Counted from the stretch's first letter, positions 1-8,681 are shown. The stretch is 37,224 nucleotides of DNA from an uncultured Lachnospiraceae bacterium (GCA_947176965.1 CAMWSU010000020.1:1-37224), one strand, 5' to 3'. A program made the numbers and translations. Notes: generated by a model not told the origin, from the letters alone.

Positions 1-374
1 TGTTGCTTGCGGCAATATCCATGCTGCTCATTATCATGACCGGCATGATCGGCATTTTTATTTTAATCCTGCACCGGAGAAAGAAGGAGCAGGCGGTGTC
101 GCTTGCATACGGCGCTACGAAAGGACAGATCTTTTTAGAGATCTTTTTGGAGGTTTTTCTTTGTTTTGCTGTGGGCGGATTGCTTGCGGGGATGGCGGCG
201 TGGTATGTGACGCCGCAATTGACGATTGGGTATCTGGATCTCACGGGAGCATGGCACGGCTTTACCGTGTGGTGCGCGGTGGGGATCACATTGGCGGAGG
301 TGCTCAGTATCAGCGGGATCGCGCTTGCCGTTGTGGGGCGTGAGAATGTGGCGGGAACGTTGAGGGAGCTGTAG
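1..374 (+). CDS. FtsX-like ABC permease, C-terminal end (5' end outside window)
   Basis: Open from the window edge; the frame reads from base 3 and stops with TAG at 372-374. It encodes about 123 residues holding the last three membrane segments of a MacB/FtsX-type permease: one in the first 25 residues, one around 45-70 and one around 88-112. A basic HRRKK loop follows the first segment, and the end reads RENVAGTLREL. FtsX-type permeases pair with a LolD/MacB-like ATPase and transmit force to extracellular substrates rather than forming a channel. The protein matches the C-terminus of the complete permease at 700-1947 almost residue for residue, so it is either the end of a neighbouring paralogue or a recombination remnant. 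Which one cannot be told because the upstream part is not in the window. Confidence 0.8.
   Translation, partial: LLAAISMLLIIMTGMIGIFILILHRRKKEQAVSLAYGATKGQIFLEIFLEVFLCFAVGGLLAGMAAWYVTPQLTIGYLDLTGAWHGFTVWCAVGITLAEVLSISGIALAVVGRENVAGTLREL
1..374 (+). repeat. Direct repeat, copy 1, of permease 3' end (copy 2 at 1574-1947)
   Basis: Bases 1-374 align without gaps to 1574-1947. I see a handful of differences in the first 55 bases and four near the stop codon; the roughly 300 bases between look identical, including silent positions. That is far more conserved than protein selection requires, and points to recent duplication or gene conversion. The repeat may extend further upstream outside the window. 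Confidence 0.92.
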
Positions 375-400
375 ATGAATTAGTATAAGGAGGAAGCGGA

Positions 401-679
401 ATGAAACAGAATGTAAGAAAAGCGATATGCTGTCTGGGAATAGTAGTTATGGTGTTTATGGCGGATATGGGAGCAGTACATGCGGAGGTTGAGTATTTTT
501 GTGAGGCATGGGAGGTTGATAGTACCACGGAAGATTGCAGGACACCGATTTGTGACGGAGTGCATCTTACCAGATTTATAATTGAAAAACGATATAAAAA
601 ATGCACATACGTGAATACGGGATATACGTTTACGATACCGGATACGCATGTGAGAGAAGAGGGCTGCTGTTTGAAATAA
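401..679 (+). CDS. Small secreted six-cysteine protein, unknown family
   Basis: 92 residues, start set by AGGAGG at 389-394 just upstream. Residues 1-28 form a clear signal peptide: basic start, hydrophobic core LGIVVMVF, cleavage expected after VHA. The mature part of about 64 residues has six cysteines (34, 46, 51, 68, 89, 90), ending in a CC pair, which suggests up to three disulfides outside the cell. No known domain is recognised. It lies 26 bases after one permease end and 20 bases before the next permease, so it is co-transcribed with the ABC cassette. It could be a substrate, ligand or accessory subunit of that transporter, or a remnant of a larger secreted protein. Function is not assigned. 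Confidence 0.6.
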   Translation: MKQNVRKAICCLGIVVMVFMADMGAVHAEVEYFCEAWEVDSTTEDCRTPICDGVHLTRFIIEKRYKKCTYVNTGYTFTIPDTHVREEGCCLK

Positions 680-699
680 TTTATAGATCCAAGAGAGGT

Positions 700-1947
700 A
701 TGAAGTTGCGCTATTCAATAGAAAAAGCATGGTTTCATTTTCGGCAGCATATTGGAAGGTATAGTCTGCTAATTTTGTTTGATGTGCTAAGTATGACCAT
801 TTTTATGAGCTGTCTGAATCTGTCAATGTCCTGCGCGGAGCGGCTTGATGAACTTAGGGGTAAGATGGGGAAAGACGGAATTGAATTGGATTATACTTTA
901 TGGGATAGTTCTGATGGATATCAGATTACACCGGAGGACATTCGGGATTATCCGTCAATAGAGGAAAAGCTGCTTTACTTTCCATACCGATATAACATTA
1001 CTGTGGATGTGGATGGCAACGAGTATCGTTATCAATGGTGCTTTTTAAGTGATAGGATGTTTGAGCAGCTTTTGGGGGCGGAGCGTGAAGCGGGAGCCGT
1101 CTATATCGGAAAAGGCGCGTATGATACACTGAATAGGTTGAGGGAACGTGCCGCCTTGCAGAAGGAGTATGATCATTTCTTTTTGCATTACCGTTTTGAG
1201 GGGGACCTTGTCTATCTTGAAGACAAGTTAGTTGTTGATCTGTCGCAGGTAAAGCTGCTTGATGAAGAGCAGACCGCTATTAGTTTGAATTGTCCGGGGA
1301 TCATTTTTGGGCTAGGGGCTCAGATCAGTCTGTCAGATTGTCTGGTCATGCCGCTGGAAATGATAGAGGAAATGAATTTTGAAACAAGCGCGATGGTCTA
1401 TCGGGGTGTCACTGCCATCTATCAGGGGGAAAGAGATGATGAGAGTATCTCTGTTCTGATCGGGTTTATCCGTTTTTTGAGCGAGCGGCATCCGAAGCTG
1501 CAATATGATATTTCGGATCAGTTTTTGGATTTAGAAAGATCTGCCAGAGACTTGATGATTCCTTATCGAAGATTGCTGTTGGCGGCAATCTCCATGCTGC
1601 TCATTATTATGACCGGCATGATCGGGATTTTTATTTTAATCCTGCACCGGAGAAAGAAGGAGCAGGCGGTGTCGCTTGCATACGGCGCTACGAAAGGACA
1701 GATCTTTTTAGAGATCTTTTTGGAGGTTTTTCTTTGTTTTGCTGTGGGCGGATTGCTTGCGGGGATGGCGGCGTGGTATGTGACGCCGCAATTGACGATT
1801 GGGTATCTGGATCTCACGGGAGCATGGCACGGCTTTACCGTGTGGTGCGCGGTGGGGATCACATTGGCGGAGGTGCTCAGTATCAGCGGGATCGCGCTTG
1901 CCGTTGTGGGGCGTGAGAATGTGGCGGGAACGTTGAAGGAATTGTAG
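700..1947 (+). CDS. FtsX-like ABC transporter permease
   Basis: About 415 residues with the four-helix MacB/FtsX topology. One membrane segment lies near residues 19-41, followed by an extracellular domain of about 250 residues, then three C-terminal segments. This is a half-size permease that would dimerise and work with the ATPase at 2055-2723 (MacB/LolCDE logic: mechanical action on an exported or envelope substrate). Start choice is uncertain. ATG 700 begins MKLRYSIEKAW but sits only one base after AGAGAGG (692-698). TTG 706 has ideal 7-base spacing and may be the real start. A longer frame back to 601 lies inside the upstream small gene and lacks a ribosome site. The last 374 bases duplicate the window's left edge. 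Confidence 0.85.
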   Translation: MKLRYSIEKAWFHFRQHIGRYSLLILFDVLSMTIFMSCLNLSMSCAERLDELRGKMGKDGIELDYTLWDSSDGYQITPEDIRDYPSIEEKLLYFPYRYNITVDVDGNEYRYQWCFLSDRMFEQLLGAEREAGAVYIGKGAYDTLNRLRERAALQKEYDHFFLHYRFEGDLVYLEDKLVVDLSQVKLLDEEQTAISLNCPGIIFGLGAQISLSDCLVMPLEMIEEMNFETSAMVYRGVTAIYQGERDDESISVLIGFIRFLSERHPKLQYDISDQFLDLERSARDLMIPYRRLLLAAISMLLIIMTGMIGIFILILHRRKKEQAVSLAYGATKGQIFLEIFLEVFLCFAVGGLLAGMAAWYVTPQLTIGYLDLTGAWHGFTVWCAVGITLAEVLSISGIALAVVGRENVAGTLKEL

Positions 1948-2040
1948 GGCAGGAGAATGCGGCGGGAACGCTGAAAGAATTGTAGAATTGTAGGGCGGGA
2001 GAATGCGGCGGAGATGCCGAAAGAATTATAAGAGAATGTA
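1916..2040 (+). repeat. Decayed tandem copies of the permease's terminal codons
   Basis: The last 32 bases of the permease gene (1916-1947, coding for ENVAGTLKEL and stop) recur degenerately at 1953-1985 and 2000-2030, with a stub at 2032-2040. All begin GAGAATG and the full copies end in a stop. The copies lie downstream of the real stop, so they are not translated. They look like scars of repeated recombination between paralogous permease gene ends. Also present once at the end of the left-edge fragment (343-374). Confidence 0.75.
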
Positions 2041-2054
2041 GGGAGGATCAGAAG

Positions 2055-2723
2055 ATGGCGTTAATACAGGCGGAAGGTCTGACAAAAATTTATCAGAGCG
2101 GTAAAAATGAATATCAGGCATTGCATGGTGTATCTTTTCAGATAGAGAAGGGAGAGTTTGTGGCGGTCACGGGACGCTCCGGCTGCGGAAAAAGCACGCT
2201 GCTCAATATTCTCGGCGGGATGGACAGGCAGACGCAGGGGCGTTATCTGTTTGAGGATGCGGATGTCAGCGGAATGAAAAACAGAGCGCTCGCGAATTTC
2301 CGAAATAAAAAGATCGGATTTGTTTTTCAATCCTTTTATCTTGCCGGAGAAATGGATGCCGCACATAATGTCGCGCTGCCGATGGGGTACGGAGGGGTCC
2401 GGGCTGCACAGCGCAGGCGCAGGGCGGCAGAGCTGCTCGCAGAGGTGGGACTGGAAAATAAGCTAAAGAGCAAGCCGTCGCAAATGTCCGGTGGGGAGCA
2501 GCAACGCGTGGCAATCGCACGCGCAATCGCTAATTCGCCGAGTGTGCTGCTTGCCGATGAACCAACCGGAAATCTGGATCATGAAAACGGAAAGCAGATC
2601 ATGGAGCTGCTCCGGCGGTTAAACAGAGAAGGTCTTACGATCGTGATGGTAACGCATGATTTGGAGCTCGCCGGGCAGACGGACCGTTTGATCAAAATGC
2701 AGGATGGGCGCATCATAGAATAA
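2055..2723 (+). CDS. ABC transporter ATP-binding protein, LolD/MacB type
   Basis: 222 residues, the usual length for this family. Walker [10 protein letters not shown] at residues 40-48, Q-loop FVFQSFYL, signature MSGGEQQR, Walker [12 protein letters not shown] and switch histidine in VMVTHD are all intact. The protein would power the FtsX-type permease encoded just upstream at the cytoplasmic face of the membrane. The start is fixed by GGGAGGAT (2041-2048) seven bases before ATG. The gene follows the permease by 107 bases, the gap being filled by the decayed terminal repeats. The next gene is convergent; no hairpin terminator is obvious in the 27 bases between. Confidence 0.92.
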   Translation: MALIQAEGLTKIYQSGKNEYQALHGVSFQIEKGEFVAVTGRSGCGKSTLLNILGGMDRQTQGRYLFEDADVSGMKNRALANFRNKKIGFVFQSFYLAGEMDAAHNVALPMGYGGVRAAQRRRRAAELLAEVGLENKLKSKPSQMSGGEQQRVAIARAIANSPSVLLADEPTGNLDHENGKQIMELLRRLNREGLTIVMVTHDLELAGQTDRLIKMQDGRIIE

Positions 2724-2750
2724 AGGATTCCCCAACCAATCAAAATCACA

Positions 2751-4085
2751 TTATTCGTGCAGAGTACTGTTCTGTCGTCCGATCTTAAGTGCGGCATTGC
2801 AGTCTCTGTTCAGTGCGGAGGCACATTCTTTTGGTGTGATCTCCATGGCGAGCAGCGCGCGGATCTGCGGCCAAAACACGTTGCGGACCGAAGTATCGCT
2901 GCCCTGCCAGTTTGGGCTGTTGTTCATAAAGTCAACGACATGTACGGAGTTTGCCGTAAATTCGTTTAACATTGAGATCTGATCCTGATATTTTTCGGCG
3001 ACTGCGCTGCTCGCGGGGATATTTCCGGCAGACAGCTCCAGCCACTCTTCATTTTCATAGAGGAACCGGACAAAATCCTTTGCAGCCTGCACCTTTAGCG
3101 CATCGCCGTTGTCGAATATCTCAAAGCCCGTGATAAAGGAAGTTGCCACGTCACCCGGGAAATTCACAAAGCCGTATTCTCCGATATCGTCATAGAGTGT
3201 AAAGCTTGCGTTGTTAAATAATGAAATTGCAAGCTGTCCGTTGAGGAACAATTCGTTACAGTCCGCTATTTCCAGATTCTCCGGGTGCGGCGGATACCAC
3301 CCTCTGTCCACACCGTTTTGAAGCCATGTCAGTGCCTCGATGACCCTTTCATCTTCGAAATCAAAATTCCCCTCTGAATCAAAGATCGTACTGCCGTAGG
3401 AACGCAGAAAAGACATGATATGTGTGTCACCCTGATTGTTTTTGCCATACATCATGATGGGATAGGTCCGATCGGGAAGATTGGCGGCAAGGGTGTCGAG
3501 GATCGTATTCCAATCTTCCAAGGTCCAATTCTGAATGATGGTGTCATCGGTAAGGTAGGCGTCCAGACCGCATTCCCGAAACAGTTCCTTATTATAGATC
3601 AAAATATTCTGCATGCTCAAAAAGGGCATCATATATGTTTTTCCATCTGCCATGCTCATTGCCCAGTAAGCGTCGTCTATGTCGTTCCGCAGTTCGTCCG
3701 AAATGATGTCGTCTAACGGAACGACTCTGCCGGTATGCAGATAGGAAGCCATATTAAAATACCCTTCATAGAGAATATCCGTGGCATCATCCGTATCAAA
3801 GCAGCCGGTGATGGCTTCCATTTCATCAATATAATCAAAAGCTTCAATCCGGATCGTAACATTGGCCGCCTCATACTGATCGGCAAAAGCTTCGCCCGCC
3901 ATCTGCAAAAACATGCCGGACTCCGCGATTTCCGGACGGGTCACGGAATTTAACGCCAGTTCGGGCGCTTTGATGATCAGGGTGACGTCCTCTTTCGGGG
4001 AGTCCTTTTTATTTTTCCCGCAGCCGGATAAAAGAGCGCTGCATATCGCTGCAGCAAGGAGTACGGATAGGATGCGTTTTTTCAT
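2751..4085 (-). CDS. Extracellular solute-binding lipoprotein (family 1 type)
   Basis: 444 residues. The N-terminus is a lipoprotein signal with lipobox LSGC (Cys22), so the mature protein should be anchored to the outer face of the membrane. The rest fits a sugar-type ABC solute-binding protein: an early ADQYEAANVTIRIEAF strand-turn, a hinge-region MMPFLSMQNILIYNKELF motif typical of family 1 binding proteins, and a C-terminal helical part. GGAGG lies six bases before the ATG. The gene starts 13 bases after the hybrid kinase stop, in the same operon. No permease or ATPase for it is nearby, so it may present a ligand to the kinase rather than feed a transporter; that is inference. Confidence 0.85.
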   Translation of the reverse strand: MKKRILSVLLAAAICSALLSGCGKNKKDSPKEDVTLIIKAPELALNSVTRPEIAESGMFLQMAGEAFADQYEAANVTIRIEAFDYIDEMEAITGCFDTDDATDILYEGYFNMASYLHTGRVVPLDDIISDELRNDIDDAYWAMSMADGKTYMMPFLSMQNILIYNKELFRECGLDAYLTDDTIIQNWTLEDWNTILDTLAANLPDRTYPIMMYGKNNQGDTHIMSFLRSYGSTIFDSEGNFDFEDERVIEALTWLQNGVDRGWYPPHPENLEIADCNELFLNGQLAISLFNNASFTLYDDIGEYGFVNFPGDVATSFITGFEIFDNGDALKVQAAKDFVRFLYENEEWLELSAGNIPASSAVAEKYQDQISMLNEFTANSVHVVDFMNNSPNWQGSDTSVRNVFWPQIRALLAMEITPKECASALNRDCNAALKIGRQNSTLHE

Positions 4086-4098
4086 CAGATACCTCCGG

Positions 4099-6276
4099 TT
4101 ATTTCAAATTGGCATTCACTTTTTTGAGAAGCACTTTGATATCAATGGGCTTAGAAAGGAAGTCATTCATGCCGCTTTTCATTGCCATGTCCCGATCCTC
4201 CTGAAAGGTGTTGGCGGTGCAGGCGTAGATGATAACGGATGACGCGTCTGCGCGGTTCAGCTTCCGTATCGCGGCGGCGGCCGAACAGCCGTCCATAACG
4301 GGCATCTGCATATCCATTAAAATAATCTGGTACTCGCCGACTTCGGAGCGTTCAAACAGTTCTACGGCTTCCTGCCCGTTTTGCGCAAGAGCGGTTTCAA
4401 AGCCTTCCTCCTTTAAGATTTCCAATAAAATCTCCGCGTTCAGCTCCACATCCTCGGCCACCAGAATTTTGATCGGGCGCTCGGGGGCAGCGTCTGCGGA
4501 AGATACGTTTTCGGACTCCGCTGCCTGTGCATCCTCTTTCAGATAATCAGGAATGTCTTTTACGATCACAGCGGGAATCGTAAGGGTAAAGGTGCTTCCG
4601 ACGTCCAGCTCGCTTTCCACGGTAATATCGCCGCCCAAAGCGGTTGCGAGTATTTTGCTGATCGCCATGCCCAGCCCCGTTCCCTTAATGCCGTTGTTGT
4701 TGCGGTTTCGTTCCTGACTGAACGCATCGAAGATTTTGCCAATGTATTCTTTGGAGATACCGATTCCGGTATCTTCACATCGAAAGATCGTGGTCACATG
4801 TAACTCATCCGTTTTTTGCTGGCTGACAGAAAAACGGATGGATTTGCCTGCCGGCGTAAATTTGGCCGCATTCCCTATAATGTTCATCAAAATCTGTTTG
4901 ATGCGGGTGGCGTCGCTTTCAATGCATGGCTCGATCAAATCCTGTTCTACGGTAAAGGACACGCCGCGCGGTTCGATATTGCCGGACTGCATGGCGGTAA
5001 TATCGTCTACCAGAACGGGGATCAGCAGCGGTTCGCGAATCAGATCCACTTTGCCGGACTGGAGCTTTGACATGTCTAGGATATCGTTGACGAGCGAGAG
5101 GAGATAATTCGCGGTGCTGTGGGATTTGTTCAGCCATTCTTTGATCTGGGATCTCCGGCTGTCGTCGTCGATATGAACCATCATCAGATGGTTCATGCCG
5201 ATCAGCCCGTTTAAGGGCGTGCGGATCTCATGGCTCATGTTGGAGAGAAACTCCCTTTGAGAGAGCGCTTTTTCCGTGGCGCGAATGGTCTTTTTCTGAT
5301 GCCACATCATCACCAGCAGCATGAGGATCACGGCCGCGATGCAGATGGAGAGCATGATGACGCTCATCGTAATAAACACGCGGCTTCGCTCCGTGTACAC
5401 TGCTTCGTTTACCGACATGACAAAGTACAGGTCGATGTCGTTTCCGAATGGGATAAAATAAAACAATTCCCGGGATGTTTCATCGACATGTGTGTGATAA
5501 AAGCCGAAGGTCTCCAAATTCATGAGCTTTTCACGAACCTCTTCATTCGTCAGATCGGAATGCGCGGACTCCAGCAAATGTTCGAAAAGGTTATTCTGTT
5601 TATTTAAGTAGATTTCCTTGTTGATGTTGACGATATAGTTTCCTTCCATATCGATCAGGGCGCTGTGACCGCGGCTTTCTCCGTTTTTGATAAAGCTGTC
5701 GATCACCATGTTATCCTGAATGGATGAAATATCACTGATTCCGATCAGCGCAAGCATTTTGACTCCATCCACTTCGAAATCGTGCAGCCGGACGCCGTAA
5801 AGGATGTTTTCTTTGGAATGCCAGCCGCTGGCCGCTTTATCGTCGAAGCGCACGATCACATGCTCTTTGCCGCCTGAAAAATAGGACAAAAAATCAAATT
5901 CTCTGTTCATGCTGATGTTGCCGGGCGTGTAGGTGACAAATTTATCCGTATAGACCGTGCCGTCCTCCGCAAGCAGATAGATATGGGAAAATCCGCTGGA
6001 AGCGCATTCCAGATTCATGCGGATTTCGATTTCCTGTAAGGTATCACAGCGGATGCTTAAGAAACGTTCATGAATCTCATGTAAATCTTTCCAGCAAATC
6101 TCAATATAGGATTGAATGGCGGCTTTATCATGCTCGGCAATCTCGCTGACCGAGCCGGTGATATTATACAGAATGGTCCGGTTTAGCTGCCGGATATAAA
6201 AAAATGTAGCAAGAGAGACGATTGCTAACGTAGAAATAATGAGTAAGAAATAAATAAAGTGGTGATTTTTTTTCAT
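4099..6276 (-). CDS. Hybrid sensor histidine kinase with receiver domain
   Basis: 725 residues. Membrane segments at about 8-28 and 302-325 enclose an extracellular sensor of some 270 residues, resembling a double-Cache fold in size and layout. Next come HisKA with SNMSHEIRTPLNG (phosphorylated His349), HATPase with N-box NIIGNAAKF (465-473), G1 DTGIG (502-506) and G2 GTGLG (532-536), then a receiver domain with acidic pair E608/D609, phosphoacceptor D655 in LMDMQMP and Lys709 in LSKP. All catalytic residues are present. No HPt domain or DNA-binding regulator is encoded in the window, so the final output is elsewhere. GGGAGG sits nine bases before the start. First gene of a two-gene operon with the solute-binding protein. 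Confidence 0.93.
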   Translation of the reverse strand: MKKNHHFIYFLLIISTLAIVSLATFFYIRQLNRTILYNITGSVSEIAEHDKAAIQSYIEICWKDLHEIHERFLSIRCDTLQEIEIRMNLECASSGFSHIYLLAEDGTVYTDKFVTYTPGNISMNREFDFLSYFSGGKEHVIVRFDDKAASGWHSKENILYGVRLHDFEVDGVKMLALIGISDISSIQDNMVIDSFIKNGESRGHSALIDMEGNYIVNINKEIYLNKQNNLFEHLLESAHSDLTNEEVREKLMNLETFGFYHTHVDETSRELFYFIPFGNDIDLYFVMSVNEAVYTERSRVFITMSVIMLSICIAAVILMLLVMMWHQKKTIRATEKALSQREFLSNMSHEIRTPLNGLIGMNHLMMVHIDDDSRRSQIKEWLNKSHSTANYLLSLVNDILDMSKLQSGKVDLIREPLLIPVLVDDITAMQSGNIEPRGVSFTVEQDLIEPCIESDATRIKQILMNIIGNAAKFTPAGKSIRFSVSQQKTDELHVTTIFRCEDTGIGISKEYIGKIFDAFSQERNRNNNGIKGTGLGMAISKILATALGGDITVESELDVGSTFTLTIPAVIVKDIPDYLKEDAQAAESENVSSADAAPERPIKILVAEDVELNAEILLEILKEEGFETALAQNGQEAVELFERSEVGEYQIILMDMQMPVMDGCSAAAAIRKLNRADASSVIIYACTANTFQEDRDMAMKSGMNDFLSKPIDIKVLLKKVNANLK

Positions 6277-6362
6277 CTTTTTGTGCCTCCCACCGTGTTA
6301 CCCTCTTCCGTGCCGATCGTTCTTATAGGTACGGCTGATGAGACAAGCTATGCTTACTAAAT

Positions 6363-6391
6363 AATATAAGATAGAGGTACCAAAATTGCAA
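6363..6391 (-). promoter_or_regulatory. Promoter for the kinase/solute-binding operon
   Basis: On the minus strand TTGCAA (6386-6391) is followed after 17 bases by TATATT (6363-6368). Transcription would begin near 6356, giving an 80-base leader before the kinase start at 6276. Predicted by eye from sigma-A consensus. Confidence 0.5.
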
Positions 6392-6425
6392 TGGGTATCT
6401 TGATTTTTTGGGGAGATAAAAAAGC

Positions 6426-6453
6426 TTGCAAAAACTCTAAAATCCCGTATTAT
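6426..6453 (+). promoter_or_regulatory. Candidate promoter for the chemoreceptor gene
   Basis: TTGCAA (6426-6431), 16-base spacer, TATTAT (6448-6453), in an AT-rich tract just upstream of the chemoreceptor. It diverges from the minus-strand kinase promoter 35 bases away, so the two may be co-regulated. A flagellar-type promoter (TAAA, GCCGATAA) was looked for and not seen. Confidence 0.4.
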
Positions 6454-6500
6454 GATATTATAACATGTGAACTGCCAAGATGAAAGAATGAGGGATGAAA

Positions 6501-7865
6501 ATGAAGATCAAAAAAAAATCTGAACTTGTCAGATCTGTTTCGGAATTAAAGGAAGCGGATTATGAGAATTTCCCGGAGCTTCAGGATATATATGAAAGAC
6601 TGCAGAACGGCCGGGGGCAGCTTGCGGAGGTGTTTGACAAGAATATCAAAGCGGTGATGCAGATTAGTTCTCTTGACCTTACCATGCAGTATCAGACGCA
6701 AAAAATCATGGAGATTTCCAATCATATCAAGATGGCGTCAGAAAGGATTTTCGGTACATCGGGTCGTTATGATGGGGTCGGGGGTGCCGATAACCAGCAT
6801 ACGGAACTGACAAACACCATTGTTGAAGTTGCATCGGAAACGGACGGTGTTTATCGGAAGATTGAGCAGGGGCAGAATGAGCTGACCGCGATCAAAGAGC
6901 TTTCCGAACATGCCATTGCGACATCCCAAAAGCTGGAGCAGGATATGAATGGTCTGTTCCAGATCATTGACAATATCGGGCAGATCGTTTCCGGGATTTC
7001 GACGATTTCCATGCAGACGAATCTTCTTGCGCTGAACGCAAGCGTGGAAGCGGCAAGGGCAGGCGAGGCAGGACGGGGCTTTTCAGTCGTCGCGGGTGAA
7101 ATCCGCGAGCTTGCCGAGGAAACCCAAAAGCTGACCGGCAGTATGGATGATTTTTTGGAGGGCGTCCGCAATGCGTCGCGTGCAAGCGTTAAAAGTACAG
7201 AGGAAACGGTGAAAGCGCTGGAAAGCGTGACAGATCGGATCAGCAATGTATGGAAATTGAACAATGACAATCAGGCGCATGTTGCCAAAGTCAATGAATC
7301 GATCAGCTCGATCGCAGGGATCAGTGAAGAGCTCAGCAGTTCCATGACGGAAATGGAAAACCAGCTAAGAGAGAGCACGGATTTTATGAGACAGGTCGGT
7401 CTTGATCTGGGAGAGGCCGTAAAACCGGTGGCAGGGATTGAACAGAATCTCGATGATGCCGTCAAACAGATCGGCAATATGACGGAGGATGCGTTTTATC
7501 ATTTGGATCGTTCGGAATTTGCAAAATATGTACAGAATGCGATCACCGCGCACCGCACATGGCTTGCGAATCTGCAAAAGATGGTGAGCAATCGTGCGCT
7601 GACGCCGCTGCAGCTTGATTCCCATAAGTGCGGATTCGGTCATTTTTATTATGCGCTTACTCCGCAGATTCCGGAGGTTCTTCCGCTTTGGAGGGCGCTG
7701 GGAGAAAAACACAAGCGATTCCACCAGTTTGGCGCGGAAGTGATGCAGGCGATCCACAATGAGCAGTATGCCCGCGCAGAGCAGATCTACAGGGAAGCCG
7801 AAGCCTATTCCGGCGGACTGCTGGATGATCTTCAAAAAATCAGTTATTATGCAACAACCTCATAA
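6501..7865 (+). CDS. Soluble methyl-accepting chemotaxis protein with CZB zinc-binding domain
   Basis: 454 residues with no membrane segment and no HAMP domain, so a cytoplasmic receptor. The conserved signalling hairpin tip is intact ([19 protein letters not shown], about residues 183-201), flanked by long coiled-coil arms. The C-terminus is a chemoreceptor zinc-binding (CZB) domain: His351 in [13 protein letters not shown] with Cys377, and HKRFH with His404/His408. Those are the expected His-Cys-His-His ligands. Known CZB receptors sense zinc or oxidants such as hypochlorite through the Zn-bound cysteine. Start chosen at 6501 because GAGGG (6490-6494) is six bases upstream; ATG 6495 abuts that ribosome site. 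No che genes are in the window. Confidence 0.9.
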   Translation: MKIKKKSELVRSVSELKEADYENFPELQDIYERLQNGRGQLAEVFDKNIKAVMQISSLDLTMQYQTQKIMEISNHIKMASERIFGTSGRYDGVGGADNQHTELTNTIVEVASETDGVYRKIEQGQNELTAIKELSEHAIATSQKLEQDMNGLFQIIDNIGQIVSGISTISMQTNLLALNASVEAARAGEAGRGFSVVAGEIRELAEETQKLTGSMDDFLEGVRNASRASVKSTEETVKALESVTDRISNVWKLNNDNQAHVAKVNESISSIAGISEELSSSMTEMENQLRESTDFMRQVGLDLGEAVKPVAGIEQNLDDAVKQIGNMTEDAFYHLDRSEFAKYVQNAITAHRTWLANLQKMVSNRALTPLQLDSHKCGFGHFYYALTPQIPEVLPLWRALGEKHKRFHQFGAEVMQAIHNEQYARAEQIYREAEAYSGGLLDDLQKISYYATTS

Positions 7866-7867
7866 AA

Positions 7868-7912
7868 AAAGATTGCTTCGCAATCTTTCGAAGAATTGCA
7901 AAGCAATTCTTC
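7868..7912 (+). repeat. Two adjacent perfect hairpins after the chemoreceptor
   Basis: First hairpin: 9-bp stem 7868-7876 with 7880-7888, loop TTC. Second: 10-bp stem 7890-7899 with 7903-7912, loop AAA. Both are perfect and just one base apart. Neither is followed by a clear T-run, so they may stabilise the 3' end of the chemoreceptor mRNA or act as weak terminators. Confidence 0.7.
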
Positions 7913-7945
7913 CGGGCGTGAGGAAATTACTATAAGATAGAAAGA

Positions 7946-7971
7946 AACGTGCCGCGGAAACGCGGCACGTT
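7946..7971 (-). terminator. Hairpin terminator of the XRE regulator gene
   Basis: An 11-bp GC-rich perfect stem (7946-7956 with 7961-7971) with a GAAA loop on the + strand. Read on the minus strand it lies just past the regulator stop and is followed by a T-rich tail (TTTCTTTCT), fitting intrinsic termination. It may also stop readthrough from the chemoreceptor side. Confidence 0.65.
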
Positions 7972-7976
7972 AAACG

Positions 7977-8303
7977 TTAAGTCCGATGGTTGATATCTCT
8001 CATAAATGCGATCATGCGTGTAAGCTGATCCTTGTTCATACAATTCATTTCTTTCAGAGCAACTGCGATCTCAAACGGAAACGGCTCGTCCATATTGAAA
8101 AACTCCTGCGGCGTGATATGAAAATAATCGCAAATATCAAAGAACGTGCTCATGCTCGGAAGTGTTTTCTCGTTTTCAATCTTATTAATATAACTCTCGC
8201 TTAAACCAAGCGAAAGGCTCATGTCACGTGCGGAAACGTCTTTATCCATTCTAAGCTTTGTAAGGCGGCTGCAGAATTCTTTTCTGTAAGTATGATTTTT
8301 CAT
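7977..8303 (-). CDS. XRE-family helix-turn-helix regulator
   Basis: 108 residues. Residues about 11-66 form a Cro/C1-type HTH: an ARDMSLSLGLSESYINKIE recognition unit followed by KTLPSMSTFFDICDYF. The remaining 40 residues (FPFEIAVALKEMNCMNKDQ and on) are helical and of unknown role. No ligand-binding domain is visible, so it probably dimerises and represses a nearby or its own promoter. AGGACAGGTAG precedes the ATG. It stands alone, facing the chemoreceptor gene tail to tail and diverging from the MazG-like/HNH pair. Its target is not evident from the sequence. Confidence 0.85.
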   Translation of the reverse strand: MKNHTYRKEFCSRLTKLRMDKDVSARDMSLSLGLSESYINKIENEKTLPSMSTFFDICDYFHITPQEFFNMDEPFPFEIAVALKEMNCMNKDQLTRMIAFMRDINHRT

Positions 8304-8681
8304 AAAACTACCTGTCCTTGTTGTGCTTTTTTATCGTTTCTCAAGTAAGAGAATCAAAATCCGTGTTGTCCCTATCATTATAGAATATGCCGACTTCAAA
8401 ATCGGATAGATGAATGCTGTATTTGCAGAATAGTGCATACAGGTAGTATGCGCCGGCGGGTGGAGTGGGGAAATGTAAATGATTGGAAGAAAGGGTTTGC
8501 CACAGAAGTTTATTTTTGAACTCCGATATGAATGAAACATATAGAAGCAAGATGAAAGCTGTGGTATGATAATAAGTGATTTATTTTTACAAAAAATGCT
8601 GTTTGCGAGATGAGAGGGTAAGGGTTATGGGAGAGGGAGAAGCGGAAACGAGCTGGGAAAACGAATTAGATGGTGGCATGA
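8304..8681. other. Non-coding divergent intergenic region with weak promoters
   Basis: No convincing gene. For the minus-strand regulator, TATAAT (plus coordinates 8377-8382) is a good -10 without a clear -35. For the plus-strand MazG-like gene, TATGAT at 8565-8570 is preceded by TGG, an extended -10, again without a clear -35. Short overlapping minus-strand frames (8331-8550) lack a ribosome site and coding-like composition. A 26-codon frame from 8627 runs into the next gene but has no support. Confidence 0.4.

Noticed and set aside
601..699. N-terminal extension of the permease from ATG 601
   Set aside because: It overlaps the end of the small secreted protein in another frame, has no ribosome site and would place charged residues before the first membrane segment.
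7365..7835. Minus-strand open frame of 156 codons
   Set aside because: Antisense to the chemoreceptor's CZB domain; the plus frame carries the conserved residues.
7868..7912. CRISPR-like repeats
   Set aside because: The two hairpins differ in sequence and there are no spacers or cas genes; no CRISPR array was seen anywhere in the window.
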